The translations under genes and the position numbers were made by a program. This document shows positions 9,312 through 21,200 of a stretch of DNA of 64,000 nucleotides, piece after piece (position 1 is the first letter of the stretch; the number at the start of each line of letters is the position of its first letter). This DNA comes from Chionoecetes opilio (Eukaryota > Arthropoda > Malacostraca > Decapoda > Majidae). The notes under the pieces were generated by a model. It did no database searches, had not been told where the DNA came from, and was given only the letters and a program-made list of their open reading frames with translations. Location of the stretch: the NCBI GenBank assembly GCA_016584305.1, contig JACEEZ010015238.1, forward strand, positions 1 to 64,000, given 5' to 3'.

Positions 9312-12300
9312 TTTAAATCCCTCCCCGTCGAAGGTTTTGTTAGGAAACCTTGGAGCGAGTTAACCTTAGTTTTTAGATAAGGGGGGGTATGGCCCCCCCT
9401 AGATTTTTGCTGCAAGGTCATTAAATTTTCCTAACCTCATGACTTGGGTTTTTTTTTACTAAAAAAAAACGATCTGCCGGTAATAGTATAGAGAACCCCC
9501 AACTAATTGGGGCAAGTAAATAAAAAAGGGTATCGAAATAGTATGTGATTAAGGACAAACTAAAATTTTTTTTTAAGTTAAGCTGCTGTCACCAGAGCCA
9601 GGTGAGCTGGGGCCCCTTCCCGTCTAATAGAAAAAAACAAAGTCCAACACGGGAAGAATCGCAAAAAAAGTCAGCAGCCGCAAGTTTTTTTTTTTTCACC
9701 GGGTCTATACCGGGTCCTCACCCGGGCCCGGTTTTGGGTTTACCGTTTTCCCCGAAAAGGGCAAAAAGGATTTCGCCGTCCTTATAGGTCCCCGTACCAG
9801 GTTCACCGGTTTTACTGCCGCTTTTTTTCTCGCCCCGGGAGGAGTTTTGGTACTCAAAATCCTGCCGGCCGGGATGGGCCCCAAAGTCCCTTTAAGTTTC
9901 AATGGAGGGAAAGGGCCCCCCTGTCTGCCTCCCCACCAAATTTTTTTACACGGTGGCGAAAAGGGAGCCCACACGGCTCTGTGTGACAGCAGCATAAATT
10001 TAGATTACATGGTATTGTGGGGTTTAGCCCATGTTTCCAAAATTACAATATATTTTTTATTTTTGTTTATTTGTCACATTATTTTCTATTGCATATTGTT
10101 TGGTGACTTGCATGTCAGGGGTTTGTTTTCCCCATGGTTTTTTGGCCAACCCTCAATCTGTTGTGCATAATGCTGGCCCTTAAATTTTTTTTATTAATTA
10201 TCATGTTTTTTCCATGGGCCAAGGGCAGCAGTGTAATGGGGGGGCTAAATTGGCAAAACAAAAAAGTTTCATGTTTTTCAGGAGAAAAGGGGGTTTACAG
10301 ACCATTGAAGCTGTCAAAATGTTGGGTTTAAAGCTCTTTACAACATCTAAACATGAACACAGGCTGAGGAAACCAAAGAGATTGAACAGGGGAAAAACAA
10401 AAAGCGGTTTTGGGCTAATTTAATTATGTTGATAAGGTTCCCTTTAAAAACCCCCAAGGACAGTGTTTTGTTTTTTTTAGCTATTCCGAGTCCTGTTTTC
10501 CATTCTGTTTTTTTTCTGCCCCACGCACCTCAACATTTTGCTGAAACTACATCCCTTTTTTCTTTTTTCTCTCTATTATCACCTTCCCCTTTCCTTGTTG
10601 GGACAGGGGCCCCTTTTCCCTTTCATCGTTTATTTGACATTTTTAACCTCTCATCTCTCAAAATAACATTGCCTTCCAAAATTTAAATTTTCCTTGCACC
10701 AAAAACAATCAGCATATTTTGGCCCCCCATTAACTTTAGGTTTCTTTTTCACAGAAAAAAATGAAATAAATTAAATGATTTATAATTTTTTTTTCATTCT
10801 CGCAAAAAAGTACAAATTTTTCAAAGGGGGAGGTTATAGCGGTTCTAGTTTTTTCTATTATACCCCTTCTGCATTTATTTCCTACCTTTGGCTGGCCCAG
10901 CTTACACAACCTGTTTTGTACAGCAGTTTATAATTAATGTTGTGTACAAAAGATTTATAAGGTAGGCTAGCACATAAGGTAAAATGATGGTTTGGAGCAT
11001 ATCACTGCATATAATATACTACCATATTTGCTACTGGCATTCTTTTAAGCAGTAAAAATAGAATAGCATGGCATCAGGCCCTCATTTTATATGTGAATTA
11101 GCCCTCTATTCCCACGGGCCCCCGCGAATTTTATTGTATTTGCTTCTTTTCAGTGAATGTCTCATCTTTTCCAGTTTTTTTAAAAAAAAATTCTTAGGTT
11201 TTTTTTCCAGTTGTTTTTGGGTTTTTAATGCTAAATATCCACTGGTTATTTTTTTTTTTTCGTCTTTCTTAAACATTGCAAAAATTCAAAAGCTTTTTGT
11301 CAATGTCACCTTTGAAAATATTTTTTGCATTTTAGTATCCTTTCCTACTTCAATGCGTTTGAGTAAAAGAGCTTCAAGTATAATTTTTTTCTCCAAGATG
11401 GTGCACAATCCATTATAAAATCAGTGTTTGCAGTATTTTTGATACCGTATGATGGCTATGACACAAAAATTTTCTACTTTTACTGCATCAAATTTTGCCG
11501 GCCCCAAAAATTCCCAAAAGCATTTTTCCCCTAAATAATCACTTAATCAGTCCGGCATTGCAAAAGCATAGTTTTGGTGGCCAACTGTGCATTTTTCCCC
11601 TTTTAGATGATATTTTCCTTTTTATCATTAGCATAAAAAAAAGTAAGTATTATTGAAAAAAATTTCCCCTGTTCAATTTTTTATGATTTGGTGTTAAAAT
11701 ATTTAAAAATAAAAAAGTAATTTGTGTTCAGTTTGCAAAAATAAGTTCAGAAAAATTTTTTCCCTCCCGATCTTTTAGGTTTAAGGACAAATCTGAAATA
11801 AGTAGATTTTCATTTATTCCACCCTTAAACATGTACACATTTAAACTAACTTTTATTTTATTCTAATCTCAAGTTGTTTTTAGCTTTTAAAAAAGATTAT
11901 TTTTTAAACATTATTAATCCCTTTTTAACTTAAAACCCGTTTTTTTCCTTTTTAAAGCATATTTTTTTGCTTTTAAAAAAAGAAAATAGACAATGTTAAC
12001 AGAAAGCGGTTTTTTTAAGATCCCTTTCTTTAATTTTTTAGGAGTATTATTGGGGAGGAAATTTCCCATTGATTTGGCATCGGAGAAGGTTTTTTGTATA
12101 TGCCCCTTGCAGCAACAACCCCACCCTTTAAGAAAACAAATTTTTGTTCATTACGGATCTTATAAAAGAGGAAATTTAGATATTATATTTTCGATAGCAA
12201 GTTTCTCTAATTGCCATAAAAAAAAAATGATTTGGGAATTTTTCCCTTTTAAAAATCTATAAAGGGCAGATAACTATAATTGCATTCCCGGAGGGGGAGA

Positions 12301-12339
12301 GTACGTTTTTTTCATTTGGAGGGGGGCATAATTTCACCC

Positions 12340-12620
12340 TATTTTTACAATAGGGTGTAAATTTGCACTCCTCCAGAAGGTGCAAAAACTGTAGTTTGAA
12401 CTGGGGCAGTTTTTGCCCTTTTAAAGGTCAAAATGGGGCAAATTTTTTCATCTTTTTAAAGTGCAAAGTTTCACCCTTAAAAAAGCATTTGTTCACCCCC
12501 ATGGGGCAAAAGTGCATCCTCCAAAAGGTGCAAAAGTTGCACCCCCTAAAGGTGCAAAAAATGCACCCCTAAAGGGGCATTCTTTTTCCCCCCCAAAAGG
12601 GGCATTTTTTTGCCCCCTTA
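12340..12620. repeat. Imperfect GGTGCAAA/TTGCACC array
   Basis: The sequence repeatedly alternates gcaccc..aaaggtgcaaaa and aggggcat..tttgcccc units of roughly 20-35 bp. Adjacent units are close to reverse complements of one another, so the array is both tandem and palindromic. Unit lengths drift through homopolymer changes. It stops just before the LINE target site at 12638. Confidence 0.6.
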
Positions 12621-12649
12621 GTCAAATTTAATAAGTGGATACTCAAAAA

Positions 12650-15600
12650 GGTGAATTGACGAACTGTTTTTCATTTTTTTTTTGACTAAGACCGTACCGG
12701 ATTTACAGGGGTTTCTCAAAGTGCAGAGGCGGCGCGCCCTTAATCACTCCCGGATCAACCTGCGGAGGGTTTTCGTTTTGGGCTCGTGGAACGTTCTGAA
12801 CCTCTCAGACATCTCGACTACCTCTCCTATCGGGCGAGCTCGTAGGGTGGGGTGGATAAGTGGGACTTTGAGACAGGGGGGGCCTGGCAGTGGGGAGACT
12901 AGCAGTGGGGGTTACACCCACTACTGGTCGGCAGACAATGGTCACCCTGTACGGGAGAGCTATAGGGATTCCAGCAAAAAATGCAGCGTCAGTTGTTGAG
13001 GTTACTCCGGTTGTGAGCGTATAAGCGGGGGGGATAAAAACACTCTGGGTTTCATGTCTCTTGTTGCTGTGTACGCTCCTACCGAGATGCGTAAAACTGA
13101 AGAGAAGGAGATGTTCTACGCCAAACTCGACTCTGTATTAGACCAGTGTCCTCCTCGGGACACACTCATTGTCTTGGGCGACTTCAATGCTACTACTGGC
13201 ACTGTGAGAGATGGCTACGAGTTGTGTGTTGGTCCCCATGGTCCGGTACCAGAAACACCAACAGTCTCTGCTTCTGAACTTTGCAAGGTCCAGAAGGTTG
13301 AGAATTCCAGGTTCTTGGTATCAGAGACCAGAGCTGCACCGCTGGACATGGTATAGTAATGCCGGAGGGGTAGCAAAGGAGATCGACCACATCCTCGTTA
13401 GCACTCGTTGGAGGATCCTCCAGAACTGCAGGGTTACCGAGTGCTGAGTTCTTTGGAACAGATCACAGACTTGTTGTTGCTACACTTAAGCTTCATGTCA
13501 AGTCCAGAAGAATCTCAAGAGGTAACCATACTGTGTTTCATCTTGAGAAACTGAAGGACTTGACATGTGCTCATGAGTATGCGGTGGCAGTCTCAAATCG
13601 GTTTGATGTGCTCGGTGCTCTCGGGGACCCTGTAGAACTGTGGGATACCTTCAAACGTGAAACTCTACAGGCTGCCAAGGAGTGTATTGGGGAGCGCCCG
13701 AGGTCAAGGCGTGGTTTTGTCTCGACGGAGACACTGGAGAAAATCGAGGAGAGTCACGCTGCCAGGCTGGCTGGGAACCGGGACCAGCACAGGGATCTGT
13801 CACGCCGGACTAGAACCCTCCTGGGGAGAGACAAGGAGAGGTATGTCAGGAGTCTCGCTGAGGATGTCGAGGGTCATTTGAACGCTAATGACCTCCGACC
13901 CGCTTACCGAGCCCTGAAGAAGCTCCGTTCCAAGTCTCCTTCTCGGGCGAGTCCTATTAGAACAGCAGATGGGCGCCTCGTGTCGGACATGGATGGGCAG
14001 ATGGCTCGTTGGGCTGAGTACTTTGGGCAGTTGTTCACGGTGGACCCTCCAACTGAGCAGCTTCACACCACTGGGTTACAGGCAGTGGATGCCGATCCTC
14101 CCATTGACGAAAGCGCACCCTCTCTTGACGAAGTCAGAGAGGCTGTAGCAAAGTTGAGGGGTGGAAAGGCAGCTGGTGTTCGTAATATCAGTGCGGAGCT
14201 CCTCAAAGCTGGGGGTGAGGCCATGATCCACGGGTTGCATGCTGTCCTGACTGCCGTGTGGCAATCAGGTACCATTCCTCCTGACTGGAAAAGGGGGCTG
14301 GTCGTCCCTATCTGGAAAGGGAAAGGGGACCGTCAGGACTGCAACAATTACCGCGGTATTACACTGCTCAGCGTACCAGGCAAGGTGCTTGCCCATCTAT
14401 TGCTGACACGAATACGCAGTCATCTGGTGAAGCATCAGAGACCTCAGCAGTCTGGGTTCACGCCTGGTAAGTCAACAACGGACCGTATCCTAGCGCTTCG
14501 TGTCTGGTGGAACGCCGACGTGAGTTTCGACAGGGGATGCTTGCAGCCTATGTTGATCTCAAGAAGGCGTTTGACTCAGTGCATCGTGAGTCACTCTGGA
14601 TCTTCTGCGACTTCGAGGGATTCCTGCAAGGACTATTGGTTTGATAACTGGTCTGTATTCTGGGACTGAGAGTGCTGTGAAGTGTGGGGCAGGTGTATCC
14701 GGTTCTTTCCTGTGAATACAGGAGTGAGGCAAGGGTGCGTCCTTGCCCCATCACTTTTCAACGCTTGTATGGACTGGGTATTGGACAAGGTTGTAGATCA
14801 AAGTGATTGTGGAGCATCCGTTGGCAACACCAAGATCACTGATCTTGTTTTTGCCGATGATGCAGTAATCTTTGCTGAGTCGCTGGAGGTCCTGTTGATG
14901 GCTCTCGAGGCGCTGCACGAGGAGGCAAAGCCTTTGGGACTTGAGGTCTCCTGGCTCAAGACCAAGGTCCAGGTGTTTGGAGACTTACTAGATGAAGCAG
15001 TACAGCTGTTCATGCATGTGGCGAGGACATTGAGATCTTGGAAAGTTTTACATACCTTGGTAGCGCAGTCCATAATGACGGCGGGTCACGTCAAAGAAGT
15101 CTTACGGCAGATTGGCATAGCCCACGGTGTTATGGACTCGCTCAGCGGGAGTATTTGGCGTTGTCGGTACCTGTGGCAGGAGGACAAAGATCCGGATCTT
15201 CAAATCGCTTGTGATCCCTGTCTTACTCTATGGTTGTGAGACATGGACACTAAATAGTGACTTGAAGAGACGAATCAATGCCTTTGGTAATAAGTGTCTT
15301 CGCAGAATCATGGGGTATCGCTGGGATGATCACGTGTCAAATCAGCGATTGCACCGTGAGACTGAATCGAGGCCTATTACCTGCATAGTCCGTCAGCGCC
15401 AACTTCGGCTATATGGGCATGTGGCACGCTACCCTGAAACCGATCCTTCCCATCGGGTTGTATCTGTAAGAGACAATCCGGCGTGGAGGAGGCCAAGGGG
15501 GCGCCCACAAGGCTCGTGGCTGGGGCAAGTTGATGTTTCTTGTCGAGAGCTGCTTGGTATGGGAAAGGAGCCTGCATGGGAACTCGCGCGTGGTGACCCT

Positions 15601-15669
15601 CGGGAGTGGCGTTGTAGGGTGGGCGAGGCGACGCGCCCCCTGGCGTATGCCCCCAATGATTGATTGATT
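12650..15669 (+). mobile_element. RTE-like non-LTR retrotransposon with 12-bp target duplication
   Basis: The element is bracketed by identical 12-bp direct repeats GATACTCAAAAA at 12638-12649 and 15670-15681. It ends in a short tandem TGAT/TGATTGA tail (15656-15670). Such short 3' repeats instead of poly(A) are typical of the RTE clade. At about 3.0 kb, with an apurinic-type endonuclease followed by reverse transcriptase, it is close to full RTE length. Clade assignment rests on tail type and layout, so I call it RTE-like. Confidence 0.8.
12760..15663 (+). pseudogene. RTE-like endonuclease-reverse transcriptase ORF, frameshifted
   Basis: The product would nick target DNA and copy the element RNA. 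The endonuclease begins near 12778 (VLGSWNVLNLSD) and continues as SLVAVYAPTEMRKTEE from 13057, with LIVLGDFNATTG at about 13165-13200. The reverse transcriptase runs from 13533: NNYRGITLLSVPGKV, then SGFTPGKSTTDRI, then NTGVRQGCVLAPSLFN from about 14715. The catalytic FADD is at 14850-14861. The C-terminal region (15127-15663) has YGCETWTLNSDLKRR, LRRIMGYRWDDHV and RLYGHVAR, usual for this group, and ends at the 3' tail. At least four frame changes (around 13000, 13350-13530, 14550-14690 and 15150) make it non-functional as read. Confidence 0.85.
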
Positions 15670-15681
15670 GATACTCAAAAA

Positions 15682-16790
15682 ATTACTAACCATTGTTACT
15701 CAGCGTGACTAACTTGGGTTACTCGTTTTAGACCCCACGGCTTGAGTATGCTAAGTTAGTCACCATGACTAACTTTTGTTTTGTGTGTGGTGGCAACAAA
15801 CACTCCGTCCAACCCACACAGCAAACACAAACTGGCAGTACACAGACTGCACTGAAACACCGACAGGTGGCGGTGAGGACTGGGCATCCTAAACCTTGGC
15901 TGGTCAATTCTGTAGACACAGAAACTAGCCGAAAGCATTCTGCTTAGCGGCTCCTTGTTCAAGCACAGAACAAGGGGTGGTTAGAAGGCTAAACAGCCTG
16001 CACCTAACCGGGGTAGACTAGAAGGCCCTCTGGCCTGCACCTAGTCTCGCGCTCGTCGAGCGCAATACCACAACACTCCGACGCACAGTCACGATACACA
16101 GCACGGCACCCAAAAGGGCCAAAGCACAATACTGCGATCGTACAATAACTGGCACTGTCGAAGTACGGGTCAACAAACTAGTGCGCTCTTGGCACCTTTT
16201 CTACCGACACCCACACAAGGTGCGCTACACAGCTCAAGTTATCCTGGCAAGGTCGCCACTGTAAGGGAAAGCGACCGTGACGGGTGATGGTACGGGTCGC
16301 GTCGCTTTCCAGATCCAGGATCGTCTGAGCAGGTGGACCAAATGGGTGTCGGAGAGTAAACACACGGGGACTGTGTGGAAATTTAATCTTTCACTTCAGT
16401 CAGTTAAACAATACAAAACACAATAAAATAAAGGATACTACCAATGAGGCTTCGCAACACCCTTCCTCGTTCTGTCTCCGAGACACGGGGAAGAGAAGCT
16501 ACACACACTCACTACGTGTCACTGGAGACAAACGAACGGAAGAAAGTGGAGGCACCTTGTCGTAGTAGATCCCAAAACCCAGCCAAGGGAGAGAGGTGTG
16601 CTCCAGGTCGGCACCAAGCCTACTCTGTCTTGAATGCCGATACCTGGATCTCTAGTAACCTCGGTGGGAAGCCTCACGAAGCAGGTAGTGACAGGTTGAG
16701 GCCTCGGGAACCAGGTTGTTAAGGCGCTGACCTTCGCGGGCTTAACGACTCAGAGGCTGAAGGAAGGGGCGGGGGGGGGGGGAGGCGAGC
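15682..16790. other. No recognisable gene
   Basis: Moderately GC-rich sequence with many short repeats of its own, such as agaaggctaaacagcctgca and agaaggccctctggcctgca at about 15981-16046. I find no reading frame resembling a known protein. It lies between the RTE LINE and the truncated gypsy element and could contain LTR or repeat remnants I cannot identify. Confidence 0.4.
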
Positions 16791-16799
16791 TTCGAGCTA

Positions 16800-17600
16800 C
16801 ACATCGAAGCGCCACTAGTTCCCCGCTCCTTCTCAGCCGGCTGATGGTGGTAGTGGTGTTTTCCCTTACACCGAGTCATGGCGTTGAGAGCCTGTAGTCG
16901 CCGCACACGCGCCATTCGCCTTCTTGGGCTTCGGTACCATATGGAGAGGTGAAGCCCAGCAGCTGTCGGAAGGTCGAATGGTCCCTCCTGCAGTAAGTGC
17001 TCAAAACTCCTTTTCGCCGCCTGGAGGAGTTCAGGAGTCAGACGTCGCGGCCGAGCAAAACAAGGTGGGCCCGTCGTGGCGATGGTACGTGTGTCACCTT
17101 GTGATAAATTTTGGCGGGGCCGGAGCGCTGAGAAGTGAGGAGAGGGAAGTCCTCGAGAAGAGCGTCGTACAGGACCGCCTGGCGTAGGTATGTCAGGAGG
17201 GACGCTCTCCGCCCGCAGGGCACGGTAAGGATGACAGTTTTGGGTTTGGGCGATGCAGCAAACTTCTGCGCCGGGGATCAACGAGCAAGTCGTGGGAGGA
17301 AGGAAATCCACACCCAGGATAGGCTGATCCACCTCAGCCACCACGAAGGACCAGACGAAGGGCGAGGCAGGCGTGAAGGAGAGGCGGAGAGTCCACGTAC
17401 CATAGGTGGCGATGGGGGGTTTTATTGGGGGGCCAGAAGATCGTAAGCGGGGGCTGGGCTGGGCGAGGCGTTCATCTGACGACGGCGGCCACAACACTGA
17501 CCTCCGCCCCCTAATCCACCAGGTAACGCATCCCCGACAGGCGGGGTCGGCCACCCAAAGCAGGTCCGGCCCCAGGGAGTGGTGGCGACGGAGGCGGAGG
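16800..17600 (-). pseudogene. Ty3/gypsy pol fragment: protease and reverse transcriptase start
   Basis: On the minus strand near 17505 the frame reads Y-L-V-D-stop-G-A-E-V-S-V, an aspartic protease active-site motif with the residue after Asp changed to a stop. Downstream, FVWSFVVAEVDQPILGVDFL (about 17400-17340) matches the conserved protease segment. TTGPPCFARPRRLTPELLQ (around 17050) matches the linker before the reverse transcriptase, and ASPLHMVPKPKKANG appears in another frame near 16930. The frame changes repeatedly, so this is a dead fragment. Confidence 0.7.
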
Positions 17601-17699
17601 CGCTGCAGGAGATGGGCGGGCGAGTGGGCGCGGGGTAATACAAAAAATCTGTGGTGGGTTGACCAGGGGCAGAGGTGCACGGCTGAACCTGTGCGGGGA

Positions 17700-19844
17700 A
17701 AGCCCGGGCGGGGATATGCGGGGATCGGGCAGGTTGGGCATCAGGATGACATGGCCCGGAGGTGCCTCGCGGTGGGAAGCCCGAGAGATGGGGGCGAGAG
17801 ACAGGTGCGCATTTCACCGACCCCCGCGCTGGTCGTTTCCCGACCAGGAAACAGGGAGCTGACAATTCCTGGCTGCCGGCCGAAGGCGACCATGGTAATA
17901 ACAATACTTGTGGCTGGTAGGGGAGTGGGGGCTGAGAAGGCGCCTCTAATCGCTGAATGGCGGAAGCCAATGTGGGGAGAGGGGGGCGGCGTCGTTGAAG
18001 AGCTGTGCGCCAGAGCATTGCCATCATGCCATGGCCCCCCCGCCCCCCGGGTCTCTCCAGCTCACTGAGGAATTTCGTGGAGCCGGCAGGGGTGTCACCT
18101 GGGGTAAACACCGCGGGCGCCCGGACCCCATCGGAGGCGCTGCAGGATACGGGAAAGTGGTGGGGGGGGGCAGAGGAGGGGGAACGTGGTGTAGGCGCGT
18201 TAATGTTGTTCAACGGCTCCACGTATTCTTTGATGGTGACCGGGCCCCGTAAACCCGCCAGCTGCACGCGGACGGCGTGGGGCATGAGGCTGGGTGGGGC
18301 GGTAACGAAGCATAGCCTCGGACAATGGGGAAACCCGCAGCTCTGTTAAGATCCTGCATTTGGGAGAGGAATGCTGAAGGGCGACGTCCGTTTATATTCA
18401 GGGTTGTTTGATTTAAATCAAGTTGATTTAAACACTGATTTAAATCATGATTTAAAAAAAAATAAAAAAAAATTTAAATCACTGATTTAAATCATAACTT
18501 ATCATTTTTTGAAAATGAGGGGGGAAAGAAGGAAAATTAAGCAAAAGGGCTTTATGAAAAACCAATATTATCATTGTAGTATAATTATATCATAATGAGA
18601 CTAAATGAGTGGTGCGGGGGAATCCACTGTGGCACTTTTAGATAGCAAATTGCCATGTGCTGTTTTCACAGCAGAAATATTTTTTTTTCAATTATATATT
18701 TTATATATATATTATTTTTTTTTTTGTACTGTACAAAAAGCCACACTACTATAACCTGAAGTTGAATGTGCATGTTATTTTTGTTTATAAAAAGCTAAAG
18801 TGACATTAACCAAAGTTTAATATGCATTATGAATAATTATATTATCAAACAAAAAATAATTCTCTTGTTTAACCGCCAAAGTAATTATTACTACAACAAA
18901 AAATCCCATTGAACCCGATTGATTCCATTGGGAAGTCATGTAGCAAGGATGACTATGAAAAATTAGGGCCGAAACAGTATGATATAGCAAAATCAGGCAA
19001 TATTTTGTGTAGCTGACTCTCATCACAGACAGAATGATGACCTTTCATATTCCAGCTAGGAGGTTATTACCGGAGGTCAAATTAATAATCATTTGGTGTG
19101 TCTTGGGGGGGGGGGAGGATTAAGGCTTGCAGGACGGTTAAGACCGCCCACTCGATCCCCAGCCAATAGGAACCACGAATGGGGACAGGGCCAGTCTGGT
19201 CTGGATGTGTTTTCGCGAGTGTGTCAGTGCAGCCTGGGCCAGCCTAGACCGGTCTAGACCGGCCTGGCAAACGTCGCGAAAATGCGCTTATAGACATAGG
19301 CCTATTGATCTGAAAACGTCAATCACAGAAATATAAAATATGTAAATTCATCTGTATTTCATGTTATATGCACTTTTTTTTCACTTATTATATCTCTTTT
19401 TAGTTATAAAATATGCTAAACAATATCCTGTAGTAGGCCTAGTTAGATCTCATGTAGAACATCAAATAAAAAAAAAATTAAAAAATCTATTTAAATCAAA
19501 TAAATCGGATTTTTTTTATCTAAAAAACAAAAAAAACAAAAAACAACAACCTTTGGGGACTCATATTGTAGTGTGTCGAGCTCAGCCACGTAAGCCTCGC
19601 CCGACCTTCCAAGGGCGCGGACGAGGGCAGTTTTCAACGCCTCATATTTCCTGTCAGCCGGGGGCACTGTAAGCACTGACGAGATGCAGGCAGCGACGTC
19701 CGACGGAATCGCCCGGGACAAGCGCCTGAAACTTGTGGAGATCGTGATTTCCAGGGAGCCCGCCCACGAAGCTTCCAGATGCATAAGCCACGTGGCTATG
19801 TCGTAGGTGAAAGCTGGGAGGCGTGGGCTGTTTGTATCCATCAT
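17700..19844 (-). pseudogene. Ty3/gypsy gag, split by an insertion
   Basis: Gag forms the particle core and binds element RNA. The N-terminal part (19844 to about 19556) begins MMDTNSPRLPAFTYDIATWL and contains PSDVAACISSVL and YEALKTALVRALGRSGE, the usual alpha-helical capsid pattern. After the inserted element, gag resumes near 18398 with NGRRPSAFLSQMQDLNRAAG. A C-terminal zinc-binding-type segment YCYYHGRLRPAARNCQLPV appears at about 17890-17840. The start ATG lies 28 bases past the LTR, behind a leader reading attggtgacctcgag that would contain the primer-binding site. Frames differ between segments. Confidence 0.7.
18399..19555. mobile_element. Element with GATTTAAATCA ends inserted in gag
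   Basis: It interrupts the gag reading between AELDTLQYE and NGRRPSAFL. The left end is CAGGGTTGTTTGATTTAAAT and the right end, reversed, is CAAAGGTTGTTG, sharing GGTTGTT. Repeated gatttaaatca words occur at both ends. The nearby 8-mers AATATGAG and AATATAAA on the gag strand could be a decayed target duplication, but they are not exactly adjacent to the ends. Ends of this kind occur in hAT-like non-autonomous elements. The interior has no recognisable gene. Confidence 0.5.
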
Positions 19845-19871
19845 GTCGTAACTACACTCGAGGTCACCAAT

Positions 19872-20162
19872 TGTAGCAGTTCTTTAGCTAGACACGGGTT
19901 AAACCAAACACTAAGCTCGCACACAAGTTTATTAAGGGGGAAATAAACACGAGTTACAAGCGGAGACGGACGTGCGAGCATCACAAGAGCGAAGGTGTTA
20001 GCTCTCTGTGATGGTAGGTGGAAAAAATGGCTGGCTCCCGCTCCCAGGGCAGGAGGTGCGGGGAATTTGGGTCACCCCAGTCAGGTCAGCCGCATCTGGC
20101 ATGGTGTGACCTTTAGGGGTAATTAAGCAGCTGGCGTGAAGCCCAACATTGGGGTCACTACA
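19872..20162 (-). repeat. LTR of the truncated Ty3/gypsy element
   Basis: A 291-bp segment that on the minus strand starts TGTAGTGACCCCAATGTTGG and ends AAAGAACTGCTACA, the expected TG...CA ends. It contains an AATAAA signal (minus strand, within cccccttaataaacttgtg) and is followed directly by ATTGGTGACCTCGAG, the position of a primer-binding site. Confidence 0.75.
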
Positions 20163-20269
20163 GTAGAATAAAATTATCTGATTGATCGTTATGAAATGCT
20201 CAAATAAGCATAATAAGTTTTGAAACGCCTTGAACAATCTCTATGCAGGCCTTACATGAATCTCGAAAC
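20163..20269. other. Short unassigned spacer
   Basis: AT-rich sequence between the gypsy LTR and the CR1-like LINE tail. I see no feature in it. Confidence 0.4.
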
Positions 20270-21200
20270 ATAAGAACTTAAGAAAATAAGAAGCTACAAG
20301 AGGCCGTGAGGCTTACACGTGGTAGTTCCTGTTACCTAACACTACCTATATCCACCTTTCATCCTCATCCATGAACCTATCCAGCCCCTCTTTTAAAGCT
20401 CCCAATGACTCCGCACTAACTACCTGTCTACTGAGTCCATTCCAATCATTCACCACCCTATTTGTGAACCACTTTTCCCCTATTTTTTTTTTAAATCGTA
20501 TACGCTTTTCCAGCTTGAATCCGTTACTTCTTGTTCTACCCTGGTTAATAGCCGTAAGAACTTTTCCTACCTCTCCCTTATTAAATCCCTTTATCCACTT
20601 AAAAACTTCTATCAGATCGCCCCTTACTCTACGTCTCTCGATAAAGTGTAACTTTAATAGCTTCAATCTCTTCTCATAACTAAAGTTATGCATCCTTTGA
20701 ATAATTTTGGTCATCCTTCTCTGCACTAATTCTAACAAGGCATAAACCATCCTGTAATATGGAGACCAAAACTGAACCGCATAGTCTAGGTGAGGTCTGA
20801 CTAGAGTCAGATAAAGCTTTATAATTTACTTCCGCACTTCTACTTTTAACACTTCTGGTAATGAATCCTAACAGCTATTAGCTCTATTTCTAGCCTCAAT
20901 ACATTGTTTCCTAGGTCGGAAATCTGGGCTCACCCTCACTCGAAGTTCTTTTTCACCTTCTGATTTTTTCAGCGATACATTGCGTATATGGTGTATCTAT
21001 TACCAGGGTTTTTTCTACCAACATTCATAACGCTGCACTTATCAATATTAAATTCCATCTGCCATCTGACTACCTACTCATTAAGTTTACCTAAGTCTCC
21101 CTGCAATATGTTTACATCAGACTGTGATCCAATAATCCTACCTACCTTATAGTATCATCAGCAAACTTGCTGATATCACTGCTCAGTGATATCAGTGATA
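20270..21200 (-). mobile_element. CR1-like LINE, 3' end (minus strand), copy A
   Basis: The same family as 61390-63250: both carry aagaacttaagaaaataag-type tail sequence on the plus strand, meaning the LINE ends in TTATGTTCTT-type repeats, followed by the coding 3' end. Sequence to about 21170 matches the region around the reverse transcriptase C-terminus (acattcataacgctgcactt and ctgcaatatgtttacatcag). It is 5'-truncated, as is usual for LINEs. Confidence 0.75.
20346..20750 (-). pseudogene. CR1-like LINE ORF2 C-terminal fragment
   Basis: A 134-residue open stretch, MVYALLELVQRRMTKIIQ through RRVRGDLIEVFKWIKGFNKG to WFTNRVVNDWNGL and a stop. This is the usual C-terminal segment after the reverse transcriptase in CR1/jockey-group LINEs. 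Upstream sequence toward 21170 is homologous but frameshifted. Confidence 0.8.

Larger units (their letters stand above)
6850..12340. other. AT- and homopolymer-rich sequence without a recognisable gene
   Basis: About 5.5 kb with no open frame that resembles a known protein on either strand. The composition is unusual: dense runs of four to nine identical bases of all four types (for example around 9000-9960 and 11150-11260), unlike the calmer sequence after 41 kb. I can place only a copy of the 165-235 repeat (7263-7316), an AACCT tract (7990-8035) and an AT microsatellite (9239-9311). Low consensus accuracy is a plausible explanation for the rest. Confidence 0.5.
16790..20162 (-). mobile_element. 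Truncated Ty3/gypsy retrotransposon (5' LTR, gag, start of pol)
   Basis: Read on the minus strand: LTR (20162-19872), a short leader, gag from 19844, a protease motif near 17500, and the linker into reverse transcriptase near 16900, where recognisable sequence stops. No reverse transcriptase core, integrase or 3' LTR follows, so the 3' part is deleted. Gag is split by an inserted element (18399-19555). Confidence 0.75.

Noticed and set aside
17406..18349. Plus-strand GC-rich open frames over the gypsy gag/pol region
   Set aside because: They are antisense shadows; gag and protease motifs are readable on the minus strand.
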